From positions 2,014,501-2,078,500 of the forward strand of contig NZ_JARUBJ010000002.1 in the NCBI RefSeq assembly GCF_029626145.1: a stretch of DNA of 64,000 bases, written 5' to 3'. Source of the stretch: Micromonospora sp. WMMD961 (lineage in GTDB: Bacteria; Actinomycetota; Actinomycetes; Mycobacteriales; Micromonosporaceae). The notes under the pieces were generated by a model. That model was given only the letters and a program-made list of their open reading frames with translations. It ran no database searches and was not told the origin of the DNA. The translations under genes and the position numbers were made by a program. Of this stretch, positions 25,720 to 33,502 are shown piece by piece (position 1 is the first letter of the stretch; each line of letters begins with the position of its first letter).

Positions 25720-27180
25720 ATGCGGCAGCCCTGGCGGGTGGCGGTGGTCGGCGGCGGGATCGCCGGGCTGGCCGCCGCGGTCCGCCTGCGCGACGGCGCG
25801 CCGGCCGACACCGAGATCACGGTGTACGAGCAGTCCGGTGCGTTGGGCGGCAAGCTGCGCACCGGTGAGTTGGCCGGCCAGCCGGTGGAGTTCGGCGCCG
25901 AGTCGTTCCTGATGCGCGACCCGACCGGCGCCGAGAGCGCGGCGGTGGCCCTGATCCGCCGGCTCGGGCTGGCCGATCGGATCGTGCACCCCACCGTCGG
26001 GCAGGCCGCGCTGGTCATCGACGGAGGGCTGCGCCCCATTCCGGGCGGCACCCTGGTGGGCGTACCCGGGGATCTGGACCGGGTGACCACCGTCGCCCGC
26101 CCGCTCGCGGACGCCGACACCGACGGCGGTCGGCCGCTGGTCGAACCCGACGCGGACGTGTCGGTGGGGGCGCTGGTCCGGTCCCGCTTCGGCGACGAGG
26201 TGGTCGAGCGGCTGGTCGACCCGATGCTCGGCGGCGTGTACGCGGGCCGCGCCGACGACCTGTCCCTGGTCACCACGATGCCGGCGCTGGCCCGCGCGGC
26301 CCGGGTGGAGCACACCCTGGCCGGCGCGGTCCGGGCCGCGCAGGCCGCCGCGCCGCGTGCGCCCGGCGCCCCGGTCTTCGGCACCCTGGCCGGTGGGCTG
26401 AGCACCCTGGTCGAGGCGGCGGTGACGGCCAGCGGCGCGACGGTACGGCGGGACGCGGCCGTCCGCGAGCTGACAGCGACCGGCGCCGGTTGGCGGCTCA
26501 CCGTCGGCCCGACCCGCGAGCCGGACGACGGCTCCAGGTCGGGGCGGGGAGGCAGACGCGCCGAGCTGGAGTCGTCGATTGTGGACGTGGACGCCGTGGT
26601 GTTGGCGGTGCCGGCGCGACCGGCGGCCCGGCTGCTCGCCGGCCCGGCGCCAGCGGCGGCCTCGACCGTCGGCGAGCTGGACTACGCGAGCGTCGCGCTG
26701 GTCACCATGGTGTTGCCGCAGCCGCGACTGCCCGAGCTGTCCGGCTTCCTGGTGCCGAGCACCGAGGGCCTGCTGACCAAGGCGGCCACGTTCTTCACCA
26801 CCAAGTGGGGGCACCTGCGCCGACCGGACGGGTTGGCGTTGCTGCGTGCCTCGGTCGGCCGGTACGGCGAGGAGGCACACCTCCAGCGCCCGGACGCGGA
26901 CCTGGCGGGCACCGTGCACCGGGAGCTGTCGGCGGTGCTCGGCACCCCGTTGCCCGCCCCGGTCGACGGGCACGTGCAGCGGTGGGGCGGGGCGCTGCCC
27001 CAGTACGCGCCGGGACACGCCGACCGGGTCGCCGCCGCGCGGGCGGCGTTGCGGGCCGCGCACCCCACAGTGGTCCTCGCGGGCGCCGGCTACGACGGCG
27101 TCGGCATCCCGGTCTGCGTCCGCTCCGGTGAGACGGCGGCCGAAGAGATCATCACAGCACTGGGAGGATCGGCGAGATGA
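25720..27180 (+). CDS. cgoX: Coproporphyrinogen/protoporphyrinogen III oxidase (HemY-type)
   Basis: A 486-residue FAD-dependent oxidase. The FAD site is VAVVGGGIAGLAAAVRL at residues 7-23, and GALGGKLRTGEL follows. C-terminal AGAGYDGVGIPVCVRSGE is typical of HemY/HemG-type enzymes. In actinobacteria and firmicutes the true substrate is coproporphyrinogen III, hence cgoX; older annotations say hemY or hemG. Context (hemE before, hemQ after) supports this. Residues about 268-280 form an Arg/Gly/Ser-rich insert (DDGSRSGRGGRRA) not expected in the fold core. The stop overlaps the hemQ ATG. Confidence 0.93.
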   Translation: MRQPWRVAVVGGGIAGLAAAVRLRDGAPADTEITVYEQSGALGGKLRTGELAGQPVEFGAESFLMRDPTGAESAAVALIRRLGLADRIVHPTVGQAALVIDGGLRPIPGGTLVGVPGDLDRVTTVARPLADADTDGGRPLVEPDADVSVGALVRSRFGDEVVERLVDPMLGGVYAGRADDLSLVTTMPALARAARVEHTLAGAVRAAQAAAPRAPGAPVFGTLAGGLSTLVEAAVTASGATVRRDAAVRELTATGAGWRLTVGPTREPDDGSRSGRGGRRAELESSIVDVDAVVLAVPARPAARLLAGPAPAAASTVGELDYASVALVTMVLPQPRLPELSGFLVPSTEGLLTKAATFFTTKWGHLRRPDGLALLRASVGRYGEEAHLQRPDADLAGTVHRELSAVLGTPLPAPVDGHVQRWGGALPQYAPGHADRVAAARAALRAAHPTVVLAGAGYDGVGIPVCVRSGETAAEEIITALGGSAR

Positions 27181-27878
27181 CCGAGCAGACCAACGCGGCC
27201 CGGTTGCGGGAGCTGAACGAGAGCATCCGCTACACGATGTGGTCGGTGTTCCGGGCCAGCTCGCCGCTGCCGTCGCTGCGGGACAACGTCACCGGTGAGG
27301 TCGAGTCCCTCTTCGAGGAGCTGGCCGGCAAGGACGTGGTGGTCCGGGGCGTGTACGACGTCGCCGGTCTGCGCGCCGACGCGGACGTGATGATCTGGTG
27401 GCACTCCGCTTCCAGCGACGCGTTGCAGGACGCGTACCTGCGGTTCCGCCGCACCACCCTGGGTCGGGCGATGACCCCGGTCTGGTCGCAGATGGCGCTG
27501 CACCGTCCGGCGGAGTTCAACAAGAGCCACATCCCGGCGTTCCTGGCCGGTGAGGAGGCCCGCCCGTACCTCTGCGTGTACCCGTTCGTCCGCTCGTACG
27601 AGTGGTACCTGCTGCCCGACGCCGAGCGGCGCGAGATGCTCGCCGAGCACGGGAAGATGGCCCGGGGCTACCCGGACGTACGCGCCAACACGGTGGCCTC
27701 GTTCGCGCTCGGTGACTACGAGTGGATGCTCGCCTTCGAGGCCGACGAGCTGCACCGGATCGTGGACCTGATGCGGGACCTGCGCGCGTCCGGCGCCCGC
27801 CGGCACGTCCGCGAAGAGGTCCCGTTCTACACCGGCCGCCGCCGCTCGGTAGCCGAGATCGTCAACTGCCTGGTCTGA
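27177..27878 (+). CDS. hemQ: Coproheme decarboxylase (HemQ/ChdC, chlorite-dismutase family)
   Basis: A 233-residue member of the chlorite-dismutase-like family that decarboxylates Fe-coproporphyrin III to heme b, the last step of the coproporphyrin-dependent pathway. Features seen are YTMWSVFR at the start, VRGVYDVAGLRADADVMIWWH, the KSHIPAFL segment, and YPFVRSYEWYLLP, which carries the conserved Tyr used in peroxide-driven decarboxylation. The ATG overlaps the cgoX stop by 4 bp. The ferrochelatase step must be encoded elsewhere. Confidence 0.96.
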   Translation: MTEQTNAARLRELNESIRYTMWSVFRASSPLPSLRDNVTGEVESLFEELAGKDVVVRGVYDVAGLRADADVMIWWHSASSDALQDAYLRFRRTTLGRAMTPVWSQMALHRPAEFNKSHIPAFLAGEEARPYLCVYPFVRSYEWYLLPDAERREMLAEHGKMARGYPDVRANTVASFALGDYEWMLAFEADELHRIVDLMRDLRASGARRHVREEVPFYTGRRRSVAEIVNCLV

Positions 27879-27890
27879 GCCCCGCCGTCC

Positions 27891-27920
27891 GGCGCCGCAC
27901 CCCCGCCCGGGTGCGGCGCC
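27891..27920. terminator. Bidirectional terminator hairpin after hemQ
   Basis: A 12-bp perfect stem (27891-27902 with 27909-27920) and 6-nt loop lie between convergent hemQ and the LPMO gene. Confidence 0.85.
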
Positions 27921-27929
27921 GGCCGGGGA

Positions 27930-29024
27930 TCAACTGGTCGTCGTGCAGGTGACCAGCGGAACCGGGTTGCTGCCGTTCCACGAGCCGAGGAACCCGAAGG
28001 TGGTGCTCGCTCCGGCGGCAAGACTGCCGTTGTGGTTGGCGTTACGTGCGGTGACGAGTGTGCCGCTGGTGCTGACTGTGGCGTTCCAGGACGAGGTGAC
28101 CTGTTGGCCGTTGCCGTAGTTCCAGCTCACCGACCAGCCCCGGGTCGGTGAACCGCCCGCGGTCACCTTCACCTCACCCTGGAAGCCGCCGGACCACTGG
28201 CCGGTGACCTGGTAGGTGGCCGTGCACGCCCCGGCCGGCGGCGTCGTCGGGGGCGGGGTGGTGGGTGGGGGAGTCGTGGGCGGTGGGGTGGTCGGCGGCG
28301 GCGTCGTCGGGGGTGGGGTGCTCGTCCCGCCGAAGTCGACGTCGCTGCACACGTAGTACGACTGGTCGAAGTGGCTGGCCTGCCAGACGGTGTAGACGAT
28401 GTGCCGCCCGGTGCGACCGGGCGCGCTGACCGGGATCTGGATCGAGACGCCGCCGGTGTCCTGGTCCCACTGCGAGGCCGGCGTGTTGCCGATCTGGCCG
28501 GCCAACTCCAGGTTGCCCCAGCCGAGCGGCTGGGTCGCCGCGTCGAAGCCCTGCTTGGTCACGTACACCCGGATGTAGTCGGCGCCGTGGCTCGCCTGGT
28601 CGAAGAAGCGGAGCCGGAAGTTGTTCGACACCGGCGTGGTCTTCCAGGCGCCGACGGTGTCCAGCGCGTTGTAGCGGGGGCTCTGGGTGCGCCCGCCGCT
28701 GCACAGCTGGCCGTCGGGGACGGCGCCCTGGTGGTTGCCCCCCACACCCTCGCGGAACAGGCCGTTCCAGTTCCACATGGCGGCCGGGTCGGCCTGCCAG
28801 GCCTGCCAGCACATCGGGTCCTCGGTGGCCATCCGGGGGTTCTGGAAGTCGCCACCCCAGCGCTGCCAGCAGCTGTAGTTGCGCGAGGCCGGGTCGACGA
28901 CCGAGCCGTGCGCGGAGGCGGGCTGGGCCATGATCGTGGTCAGCGCGGTGGTCAACAGAAGCGCGGCGGCCGTCGCGACGGCGAGCAGCCGGAACACGCG
29001 CGGTGATCGGATGAGAGTGGACAT
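27930..29024 (-). CDS. Secreted AA10 lytic polysaccharide monooxygenase with CBM2
   Basis: A 364-residue secreted enzyme. The signal peptide ends at ASA-HG, leaving His39 as the mature N-terminal His of the copper histidine brace; the second brace His is in WQASHFDQSYY. The AA10 domain (39-232) is followed by a linker of five PPPTT repeats and a CBM2 of about 100 residues (CTATYQVTGQWSGGFQGEV ... GFLGSWNG). This layout is typical of cellulose-active AA10 enzymes, which oxidatively cleave crystalline polysaccharide. The promoter should lie in 29025-29149. Confidence 0.95.
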   Translation of the reverse strand: MSTLIRSPRVFRLLAVATAAALLLTTALTTIMAQPASAHGSVVDPASRNYSCWQRWGGDFQNPRMATEDPMCWQAWQADPAAMWNWNGLFREGVGGNHQGAVPDGQLCSGGRTQSPRYNALDTVGAWKTTPVSNNFRLRFFDQASHGADYIRVYVTKQGFDAATQPLGWGNLELAGQIGNTPASQWDQDTGGVSIQIPVSAPGRTGRHIVYTVWQASHFDQSYYVCSDVDFGGTSTPPPTTPPPTTPPPTTPPPTTPPPTTPPAGACTATYQVTGQWSGGFQGEVKVTAGGSPTRGWSVSWNYGNGQQVTSSWNATVSTSGTLVTARNANHNGSLAAGASTTFGFLGSWNGSNPVPLVTCTTTS

Positions 29025-29149
29025 GGAGCCCCCGGGGGGATGAGGTCGGACGACGACACCCGGACGGACGGGAGTTGCCCACTCCCGTGCCTACTCGCTG
29101 GCTCCTGCGATGGTTCTACCCGGCACCATGCCAGCTCGATCGTCAGGCG

Positions 29150-29623
29150 TCAATGGTCGACGTCGTTGGCGCGGGGCCGTGCGGCACGCCGCATCGGTGT
29201 GTGCGGGATGCCGTCCTCGACGTACTCCGGGCCGCTGACCGCGTAACCGTGCCGGGTGTAGAACCCGACCAGGTGCGACTGGGCGTCCAGCACGCTGGGC
29301 CGGTTTCCCACCACCTCCAGCGCCGCGGTCATCAGCCGGCCGGCGTGCCCCGCGCCGCGCGCCTCCGGCGCCACCACCACCCGACCGATCCGTGCGGTGC
29401 CGTCGGGGTCGGCCAGGATTCGCAGGTACGCCAGCGGCGCGCCGCCGTCGGTCAGCCAGAGATGGCGGGTGCCCGGCTCGACGTCGCGACCGTCGAGTTC
29501 CGGATACGCGCAGTTCTGCTCCACCACGAACACGTCGATGCGCAGCTTGAGCAGGTCGTGGAGGGTGCGGGCGTTCAGGTCGGCGAAGGAGGCCGTCCGG
29601 AGTTCGGTGGTCTGCTGGGGCAC
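29150..29623 (-). CDS. ElaA-type GNAT N-acetyltransferase
   Basis: A 157-residue acetyltransferase of the ElaA subgroup: LHDLLKLRIDVFVVEQNCAYPELDGRD near the N-terminus, the acetyl-CoA-binding IGRVVVAPEARGAGHAGRLM, and FYTRHGYAVSGPEYVEDGIPH at the end. The substrate is unknown. GTG at 29623 lies 6 nt after TACCAT (minus strand, 29635-29630), pointing to leaderless expression. It is unrelated in function to the neighbouring LPMO as far as can be seen. Confidence 0.9.
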   Translation of the reverse strand: MPQQTTELRTASFADLNARTLHDLLKLRIDVFVVEQNCAYPELDGRDVEPGTRHLWLTDGGAPLAYLRILADPDGTARIGRVVVAPEARGAGHAGRLMTAALEVVGNRPSVLDAQSHLVGFYTRHGYAVSGPEYVEDGIPHTPMRRAARPRANDVDH

Positions 29624-29683
29624 GCACCGATGGTAGGCCGCGCGGCCGGGCGGGGTCGTGCGCGTCCCGCCCGGCCGTCGGTC

Positions 29684-30628
29684 TCAGGGGCTGTCGGGGC
29701 GTGCGGGGGCGAGGTACGTCGCCGCCACGGCGGTGAGCAGCAGCACACCGCCGACGACCACCGGAAGCGGCAGCGGTTCGTGCAGCAGTGCCACCGCCAG
29801 CGCCGCGGCGGTGAGCGGTTCGAGCAGGGTCAGTACGGCGGCCACGCTCCCCGGGGTGGTGCGCAGCCCGGCGTAGAACAACGCGTACGCGACAGCTGTG
29901 GTGATCACGCCGAGGTGCAGCAGCAGTGCCACGGTGTCGAGGCGTACCGGCACGCCGATCCCGGCGACCAGGGCGAACGGCGCCAGGGTGAACGCGCCGA
30001 CCACTGTGGAGATGGTGGTCAGCGTCATCGGCGCGGTGCGCTGCGACACCTGCCGGCTGATCAGGGTGGTCACCGCGTACCCGAGGCCGGAGCCGGCCGC
30101 CGCGAGCAGGCCGAGCAGCGGGGCGGGTGCCGCCGCGCTGGGGTCCGCCGTGGCGGTGGTGATCAGCACGAGACCGGTGACGGCCGCGGCCAGCGTGCCG
30201 AGTCGCAGCGGGCCGGGGATCCGGCGGGCGCGTACCGACTCCCAGGCCGCCGCGAGCACCGGGGCCAGGCCCAGGCTTACCACGGTGGCCACGCTGACGC
30301 CGGCCCACGCCACGGCGGCGAAGTAGAGCGCCTGGTAGAGGCCGAGGCCGACGCCGGTGAGCAGCAGCGGTACGGGTGCCGCGCGCAGGGCGGCCAGCGT
30401 CGTGCGGAGTCGACCGGCGGTGCAGGCCAGCAGGACGAGCGCGGCGATCGCGAGGCGGTGGAAGCCGATGCTCACCGGGCTGAGCCCGGTGCTGTCGCGC
30501 AGGAGTTGCACCGCCACACCGGTGGTGCCCCACAGCACCCCGGTGACGGTGATCTGGATCAGGCCGGTGCGGGACTGCTCGACGACCGGTGCCGAGGCGA
30601 CCGGGCGTGCGGTGCGGGAGATTGACAC
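29684..30628 (-). CDS. EamA/DMT-family transporter
   Basis: A 314-residue inner-membrane protein with about ten helices in two EamA repeats. Repeat 1 begins ITVTGVLWGTTGVAVQLL and repeat 2 begins PAPLLGLLAAAGSGLGYAV. It belongs to the drug/metabolite transporter superfamily (RhaT/YdcZ-like); the transported compound is unknown. GTG at 30628 is used. It lies 60 bp upstream of elaA-like on the same strand. The 180 bp on its 5' side carry no gene I can support. Confidence 0.88.
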   Translation of the reverse strand: MSISRTARPVASAPVVEQSRTGLIQITVTGVLWGTTGVAVQLLRDSTGLSPVSIGFHRLAIAALVLLACTAGRLRTTLAALRAAPVPLLLTGVGLGLYQALYFAAVAWAGVSVATVVSLGLAPVLAAAWESVRARRIPGPLRLGTLAAAVTGLVLITTATADPSAAAPAPLLGLLAAAGSGLGYAVTTLISRQVSQRTAPMTLTTISTVVGAFTLAPFALVAGIGVPVRLDTVALLLHLGVITTAVAYALFYAGLRTTPGSVAAVLTLLEPLTAAALAVALLHEPLPLPVVVGGVLLLTAVAATYLAPARPDSP

Positions 30629-30807
30629 GGATGCGCTCCGAAGGGTGAGCCGTTGACGGGGACGACGTCGACGGAGCGCGTACGGCGAGATGGCCGAGCG
30701 GGTCGGTCACCCGGTCGGCGAAGGGCGCGGCGCTCCGTTCAGGAGCGCGGCGGGGGGAGGACGCACAGCAGTGGCCGCATGGCGACGACCGTACCGCAGG
30801 ATCGTGG

Positions 30808-31068
30808 TCAGGCCGGGCGTGCGCCGACGGCGTCGCGGATCTCGGCACCGACCTCGCCCTCGACGGCACGGGCGCAGTGGCCGCAGCAGAAGAAGCGGCC
30901 GTTGACCTCGACGCCGTGCCCGACGATCTTGATTTGGCAGTGTTCGCAGATCGGTGCCATCCGGTGGATCGCGCACTCGAACGAGTCGAAGGTGTGCACG
31001 TCGCCGCTGACGGTGCGCACCTCGAACGCCATCCAGTAGTCGTTGCCGCAGACCTCGCACGTCGCCAC
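30808..31068 (-). CDS. Small zinc-ribbon protein
   Basis: An 86-residue protein with three Cys pairs: CEVCGN at the start, CEHCQ mid-way, and CCGHCA towards the end, plus C and H in FECAIH. Two treble-clef/zinc-ribbon sites are likely. Similar short actinobacterial proteins have no assigned function. GTG is supported by GGGAGG upstream. It is divergent from the CBM48-like gene. Confidence 0.75.
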   Translation of the reverse strand: MATCEVCGNDYWMAFEVRTVSGDVHTFDSFECAIHRMAPICEHCQIKIVGHGVEVNGRFFCCGHCARAVEGEVGAEIRDAVGARPA

Positions 31069-31222
31069 GAGAACCTCCCATATCAGGACATGTACCCACA
31101 GGTTGCTCTCGATCCGGTGAGCTGTGCGGCGAATTGTCGATGTTCGGGCCGGTGGGCGGCGTGTCGGCCCCGGCGTGTTGTCCGTTGTGCCAGGTGAACC
31201 GCCGCGACCCCCGGAGGATCAC

Positions 31223-31498
31223 GTGATCAAGCGCAACAAGCTGTTCGGCAACCAGACCCGGGTGACCTTCTGCCTGCCCCGGAACGTACCGCCCGGCCCG
31301 GTGAGTGTCGTCGGCTGCTTCAACGGCTGGGAGCCGGGTCGGCACGAGTTGGTGGCCCGCCGCGACGGCACCCGGACGGTGACCGTGAAGTTGCCGCCGG
31401 GGGAGTACCGGTTCCGCTACCTCGCCACCGGTGGCGTCTGGCTGGACGACGAGTCGGCCGACCAGGTCGACGATCTGGGCAGCCTGCTCCGCCTCTGA
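31223..31498 (+). CDS. Stand-alone CBM48/AMPK-type glycogen-binding domain protein
   Basis: A 91-residue protein made of a single early-set beta-sandwich: VTFCLPRNVPPGPVSVVGCFNGWEPGRHEL and LPPGEYRFRYLATGGVWLDDESAD. The NGW motif and following FRY are the carbohydrate-contact positions of AMPK-beta/isoamylase N-terminal domains. It has no signal peptide, so it would act in the cytoplasm on glycogen/starch-like polymers or as an adaptor. GTG at 31223 has GGAGGA 6 nt upstream. Confidence 0.85.
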   Translation: MIKRNKLFGNQTRVTFCLPRNVPPGPVSVVGCFNGWEPGRHELVARRDGTRTVTVKLPPGEYRFRYLATGGVWLDDESADQVDDLGSLLRL

Positions 31499-31504
31499 GA
31501 AGAA

Positions 31505-31600
31505 AACTCGTCACCATCGATGCATTTATCGATGAGAGTCTTTACTGTTAACAATGTTTAAATTACGTTGAGGGGCACCCACCGGACCCGGAGAAGGAGC
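31505..31600 (+). promoter_or_regulatory. AT-rich promoter region of the LPMO-DUF305 genes
   Basis: This stretch is strongly AT-rich against a very GC-rich genome. It contains an ATCGAT...ATCGAT pair (about 31518-31534) and the 8-bp palindrome TGTTAACA followed by a run of A/T. It directly precedes the secreted LPMO gene, whose own Shine-Dalgarno (AAGGAG) is at about 31592. A substrate-responsive operator is plausible. It matches neither the DasR nor the CebR box as I know them. Confidence 0.5.
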
Positions 31601-31607
31601 TGCCCCC

Positions 31608-32354
31608 ATGCGTCGAAGAATCACTGTCCCGCTGGTGGCGGCGGGTGCTGTCGCCGCCACCCTCACCGTCGCCGCACCCGCGCAGGCGCACGGCTACGTG
31701 TCCGCCCCGCCGAGCCGGCAGGCGCTCTGCGCGCAGGGCCGGGTGCCCGACTGCGGGCAGATCAAGTACGAGCCGCAGAGCGTCGAAGGACCCAAGGGCC
31801 TGCGCAGCTGCAACGCCGGAATCTCACAGTTCGCCGTCCTCAACGACGACAGCCGGGGCTGGCCGGCCACCTCGGTCGGCAGCTCGCTGACCTTCACCTG
31901 GGTGAACACCGCCCGGCACGCCACCGCCAACTGGGAGTACTGGATCGGCAACACCCGCGTCGGCGTGGTCAACGGCAACGGCCAGCAGCCGGGCGCCACC
32001 GTCTCGCACACCGTCAACCTCGGTGGCTTCTCCGGCCGGCAGAAGATCCTCGCGGTCTGGAACATCTCCGACACGGCGAACGCCTTCTACTCCTGCATCG
32101 ACGTCCAGATCGGCGGCGGAGGCTCGAACCCGAACCCGACACCGACTCCGACTCCCACCGCCACCCCACGGCCCACCCCGACCCCCACGCCGACCACTCC
32201 GCCCGCGCAGGGCGGCACCTGGGCGGCCGGCCGGGCGTACCAGGTCGGCGACCAGGTCACCTACGGCGGGGCCACCTACCGCTGCCGGCAGGCGCACACC
32301 GCCATCCCCGGCTGGGAACCGCCGAACGTCCCGGCGCTCTGGCAACAGGTCTGA
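31608..32354 (+). CDS. Secreted AA10 lytic polysaccharide monooxygenase with CBM5/12-like module
   Basis: A 248-residue secreted enzyme. The signal peptide ends AQA-HG, so His28 begins the mature protein as one arm of the copper histidine brace; the second His is in NTARHATANWEYW. The AA10 domain (28-170) is joined by a Pro/Thr linker to a C-terminal module with TWAAGRAYQVGDQVTYGGATY and WEPPNVPALWQQV, the pattern of CBM5/12 chitin-binding modules. Chitin is the likely substrate. It differs from the CBM2-bearing LPMO at 27930. Confidence 0.95.
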   Translation: MRRRITVPLVAAGAVAATLTVAAPAQAHGYVSAPPSRQALCAQGRVPDCGQIKYEPQSVEGPKGLRSCNAGISQFAVLNDDSRGWPATSVGSSLTFTWVNTARHATANWEYWIGNTRVGVVNGNGQQPGATVSHTVNLGGFSGRQKILAVWNISDTANAFYSCIDVQIGGGGSNPNPTPTPTPTATPRPTPTPTPTTPPAQGGTWAAGRAYQVGDQVTYGGATYRCRQAHTAIPGWEPPNVPALWQQV

Positions 32355-32359
32355 CCGCG

Positions 32360-32386
32360 CGGGTGCGACCGTCCGGGTCGCACCCG
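32360..32386 (+). terminator. Hairpin between LPMO and DUF305 genes
   Basis: An 11-bp perfect stem (32360-32370 with 32376-32386) and 5-nt loop fall directly after the LPMO stop and 32 nt before the DUF305 ATG. It may terminate or partially attenuate read-through. Confidence 0.75.
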
Positions 32387-32418
32387 TGTCGCCGCCCCCG
32401 CGTGAACGGAGCACCGCC

Positions 32419-33000
32419 ATGCCCCGTACCTCTCTGGTGTCAGTGCTCGCGGCCCTGCTGCTCACCAGCGGCTGCGCCGGGTCACCCGACCCGGGCGGGC
32501 CGCAACCGGCCCCCGCGCCCCCGGCCGGGTCCACGCTCGCCGTGGGTTCGGCCTCCGTGGGTGAGCTGAGCGGCATCGACGTGGTGTTCCTCAGCACGAT
32601 GGTCGGGCACAGCGAACGCACCCTGCAGATCGTGCGGTTGGCCCGGGACCGGGTGCGCGACGACGCGCTGCGTACCCTGGCCGCCGCCATCGAGGCGACC
32701 GAGGCCGACGAGCTGGCCGCGATGCGGGGCTGGTTGCCCACGACCGGGCCGGGCGCCAGCGCCGCCGCACACCATCACGAGGGGCACGGCGACGACACGG
32801 CGCTCGACCGGCTGCGGACCGCGCCGGCCCCGGACGTCGACGGGGTGCTGCGCGAGGTGCTCGCCGAGCACCAGCGGTGGGCCGCCGACCTGGCCCGGGC
32901 CCAGGTCGGCGTCGGCCGCAACGAACAGGTGCGCGACCTGGCCCGGCGGATCGAACAGTCCCGCACCGCCGAGGTCGAGCTACTCAGGGGTACGCCCTGA
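32419..33000 (+). CDS. DUF305 family lipoprotein
   Basis: A 193-residue protein with lipobox LTSGC (Cys19), so lipid-anchored outside. The DUF305 core appears twice in weak form: DVVFLSTMVGHSERTLQIVRLA and, after a His-rich AAHHHEGHGD segment, a region with VLREVLAEHQRWAADLARAQ. DUF305 proteins such as cyanobacterial CopM bind copper outside the cytoplasmic membrane. The canonical M-x-x-HH is reduced to MVGHSE here. Location right after a copper-dependent LPMO suggests copper handling; this is inference. Confidence 0.82.
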   Translation: MPRTSLVSVLAALLLTSGCAGSPDPGGPQPAPAPPAGSTLAVGSASVGELSGIDVVFLSTMVGHSERTLQIVRLARDRVRDDALRTLAAAIEATEADELAAMRGWLPTTGPGASAAAHHHEGHGDDTALDRLRTAPAPDVDGVLREVLAEHQRWAADLARAQVGVGRNEQVRDLARRIEQSRTAEVELLRGTP

Positions 33001-33015
33001 GTAGCTCCTCGGCCC

Positions 33016-33055
33016 TCTGCTCTGCTCAGCTCAGCTCAGCTCAGCTCTGCTCAGC
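33016..33055. repeat. Pentanucleotide tandem repeat TC(A/T)GC x8
   Basis: Eight exact pentamer units, five TCAGC and three TCTGC, lie between the convergent DUF305 and msrB stop codons. The last unit contains the msrB stop codon (33051-33053). Confidence 0.9.
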
Positions 33056-33455
33056 GAGGCTCGAGGCGGACCGAGATGGAGTTGACGCAGTGCCGGGTGT
33101 CCTTCGGGGTGAACCCCTCACCGTGGAAGACGTGCCCGAGGTGACTGTCGCAGCGGGCGCACCGGATCTCCGTACGCGCCATGCCGAGGCTGCGGTCCTC
33201 GATCTCCTTGACCCGGCCCGGAATGGCGTCGTCGAAGCTCGGCCAGCCGCAGTGCGAGTCGAACTTGGTGTCGCTGGAGAACAGCTCCAGACCGCAGGCG
33301 CGACAGTGGTAGACCCCCTGGGTCTTCGTGTCCACGTACTCGCCGGTCCAGGCCCGTTCGGTGCCGTGCTCCCGCAGGACGTGGAACTCCTCCGGGGTCA
33401 GTCGGACCCGCCACTCGTCCTCGGTGCGGGGCAGCTCGTTGTCGTCAAGACTCAC
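33051..33455 (-). CDS. msrB: Peptide-methionine (R)-S-oxide reductase
   Basis: A 134-residue MsrB that repairs methionine-R-sulfoxide. Two zinc CxxC pairs are present (CRACG and CARCD). The active-site regions GWPSFDDA and HLGHVFHGEGFTPKDTRHCVNSISV carry the catalytic Cys. GTG at 33455 is 6 nt after TACCGT (minus strand, 33467-33462), consistent with leaderless expression. It is divergent from the LigD-type polymerase gene with only 47 bp between. Confidence 0.96.
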   Translation of the reverse strand: MSLDDNELPRTEDEWRVRLTPEEFHVLREHGTERAWTGEYVDTKTQGVYHCRACGLELFSSDTKFDSHCGWPSFDDAIPGRVKEIEDRSLGMARTEIRCARCDSHLGHVFHGEGFTPKDTRHCVNSISVRLEPR

Positions 33456-33502
33456 CCCTCAACGGTACGTCGAACGTCGGGGGCGTGGCATATGGTCGCG
33501 AG

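Noticed and set aside
29024..32354. Both LPMOs as one duplicated gene pair
   Set aside because: They share only the AA10 class: domain lengths, second-His context and binding modules differ (CBM2 versus CBM5/12-like), so a local duplication is unlikely.
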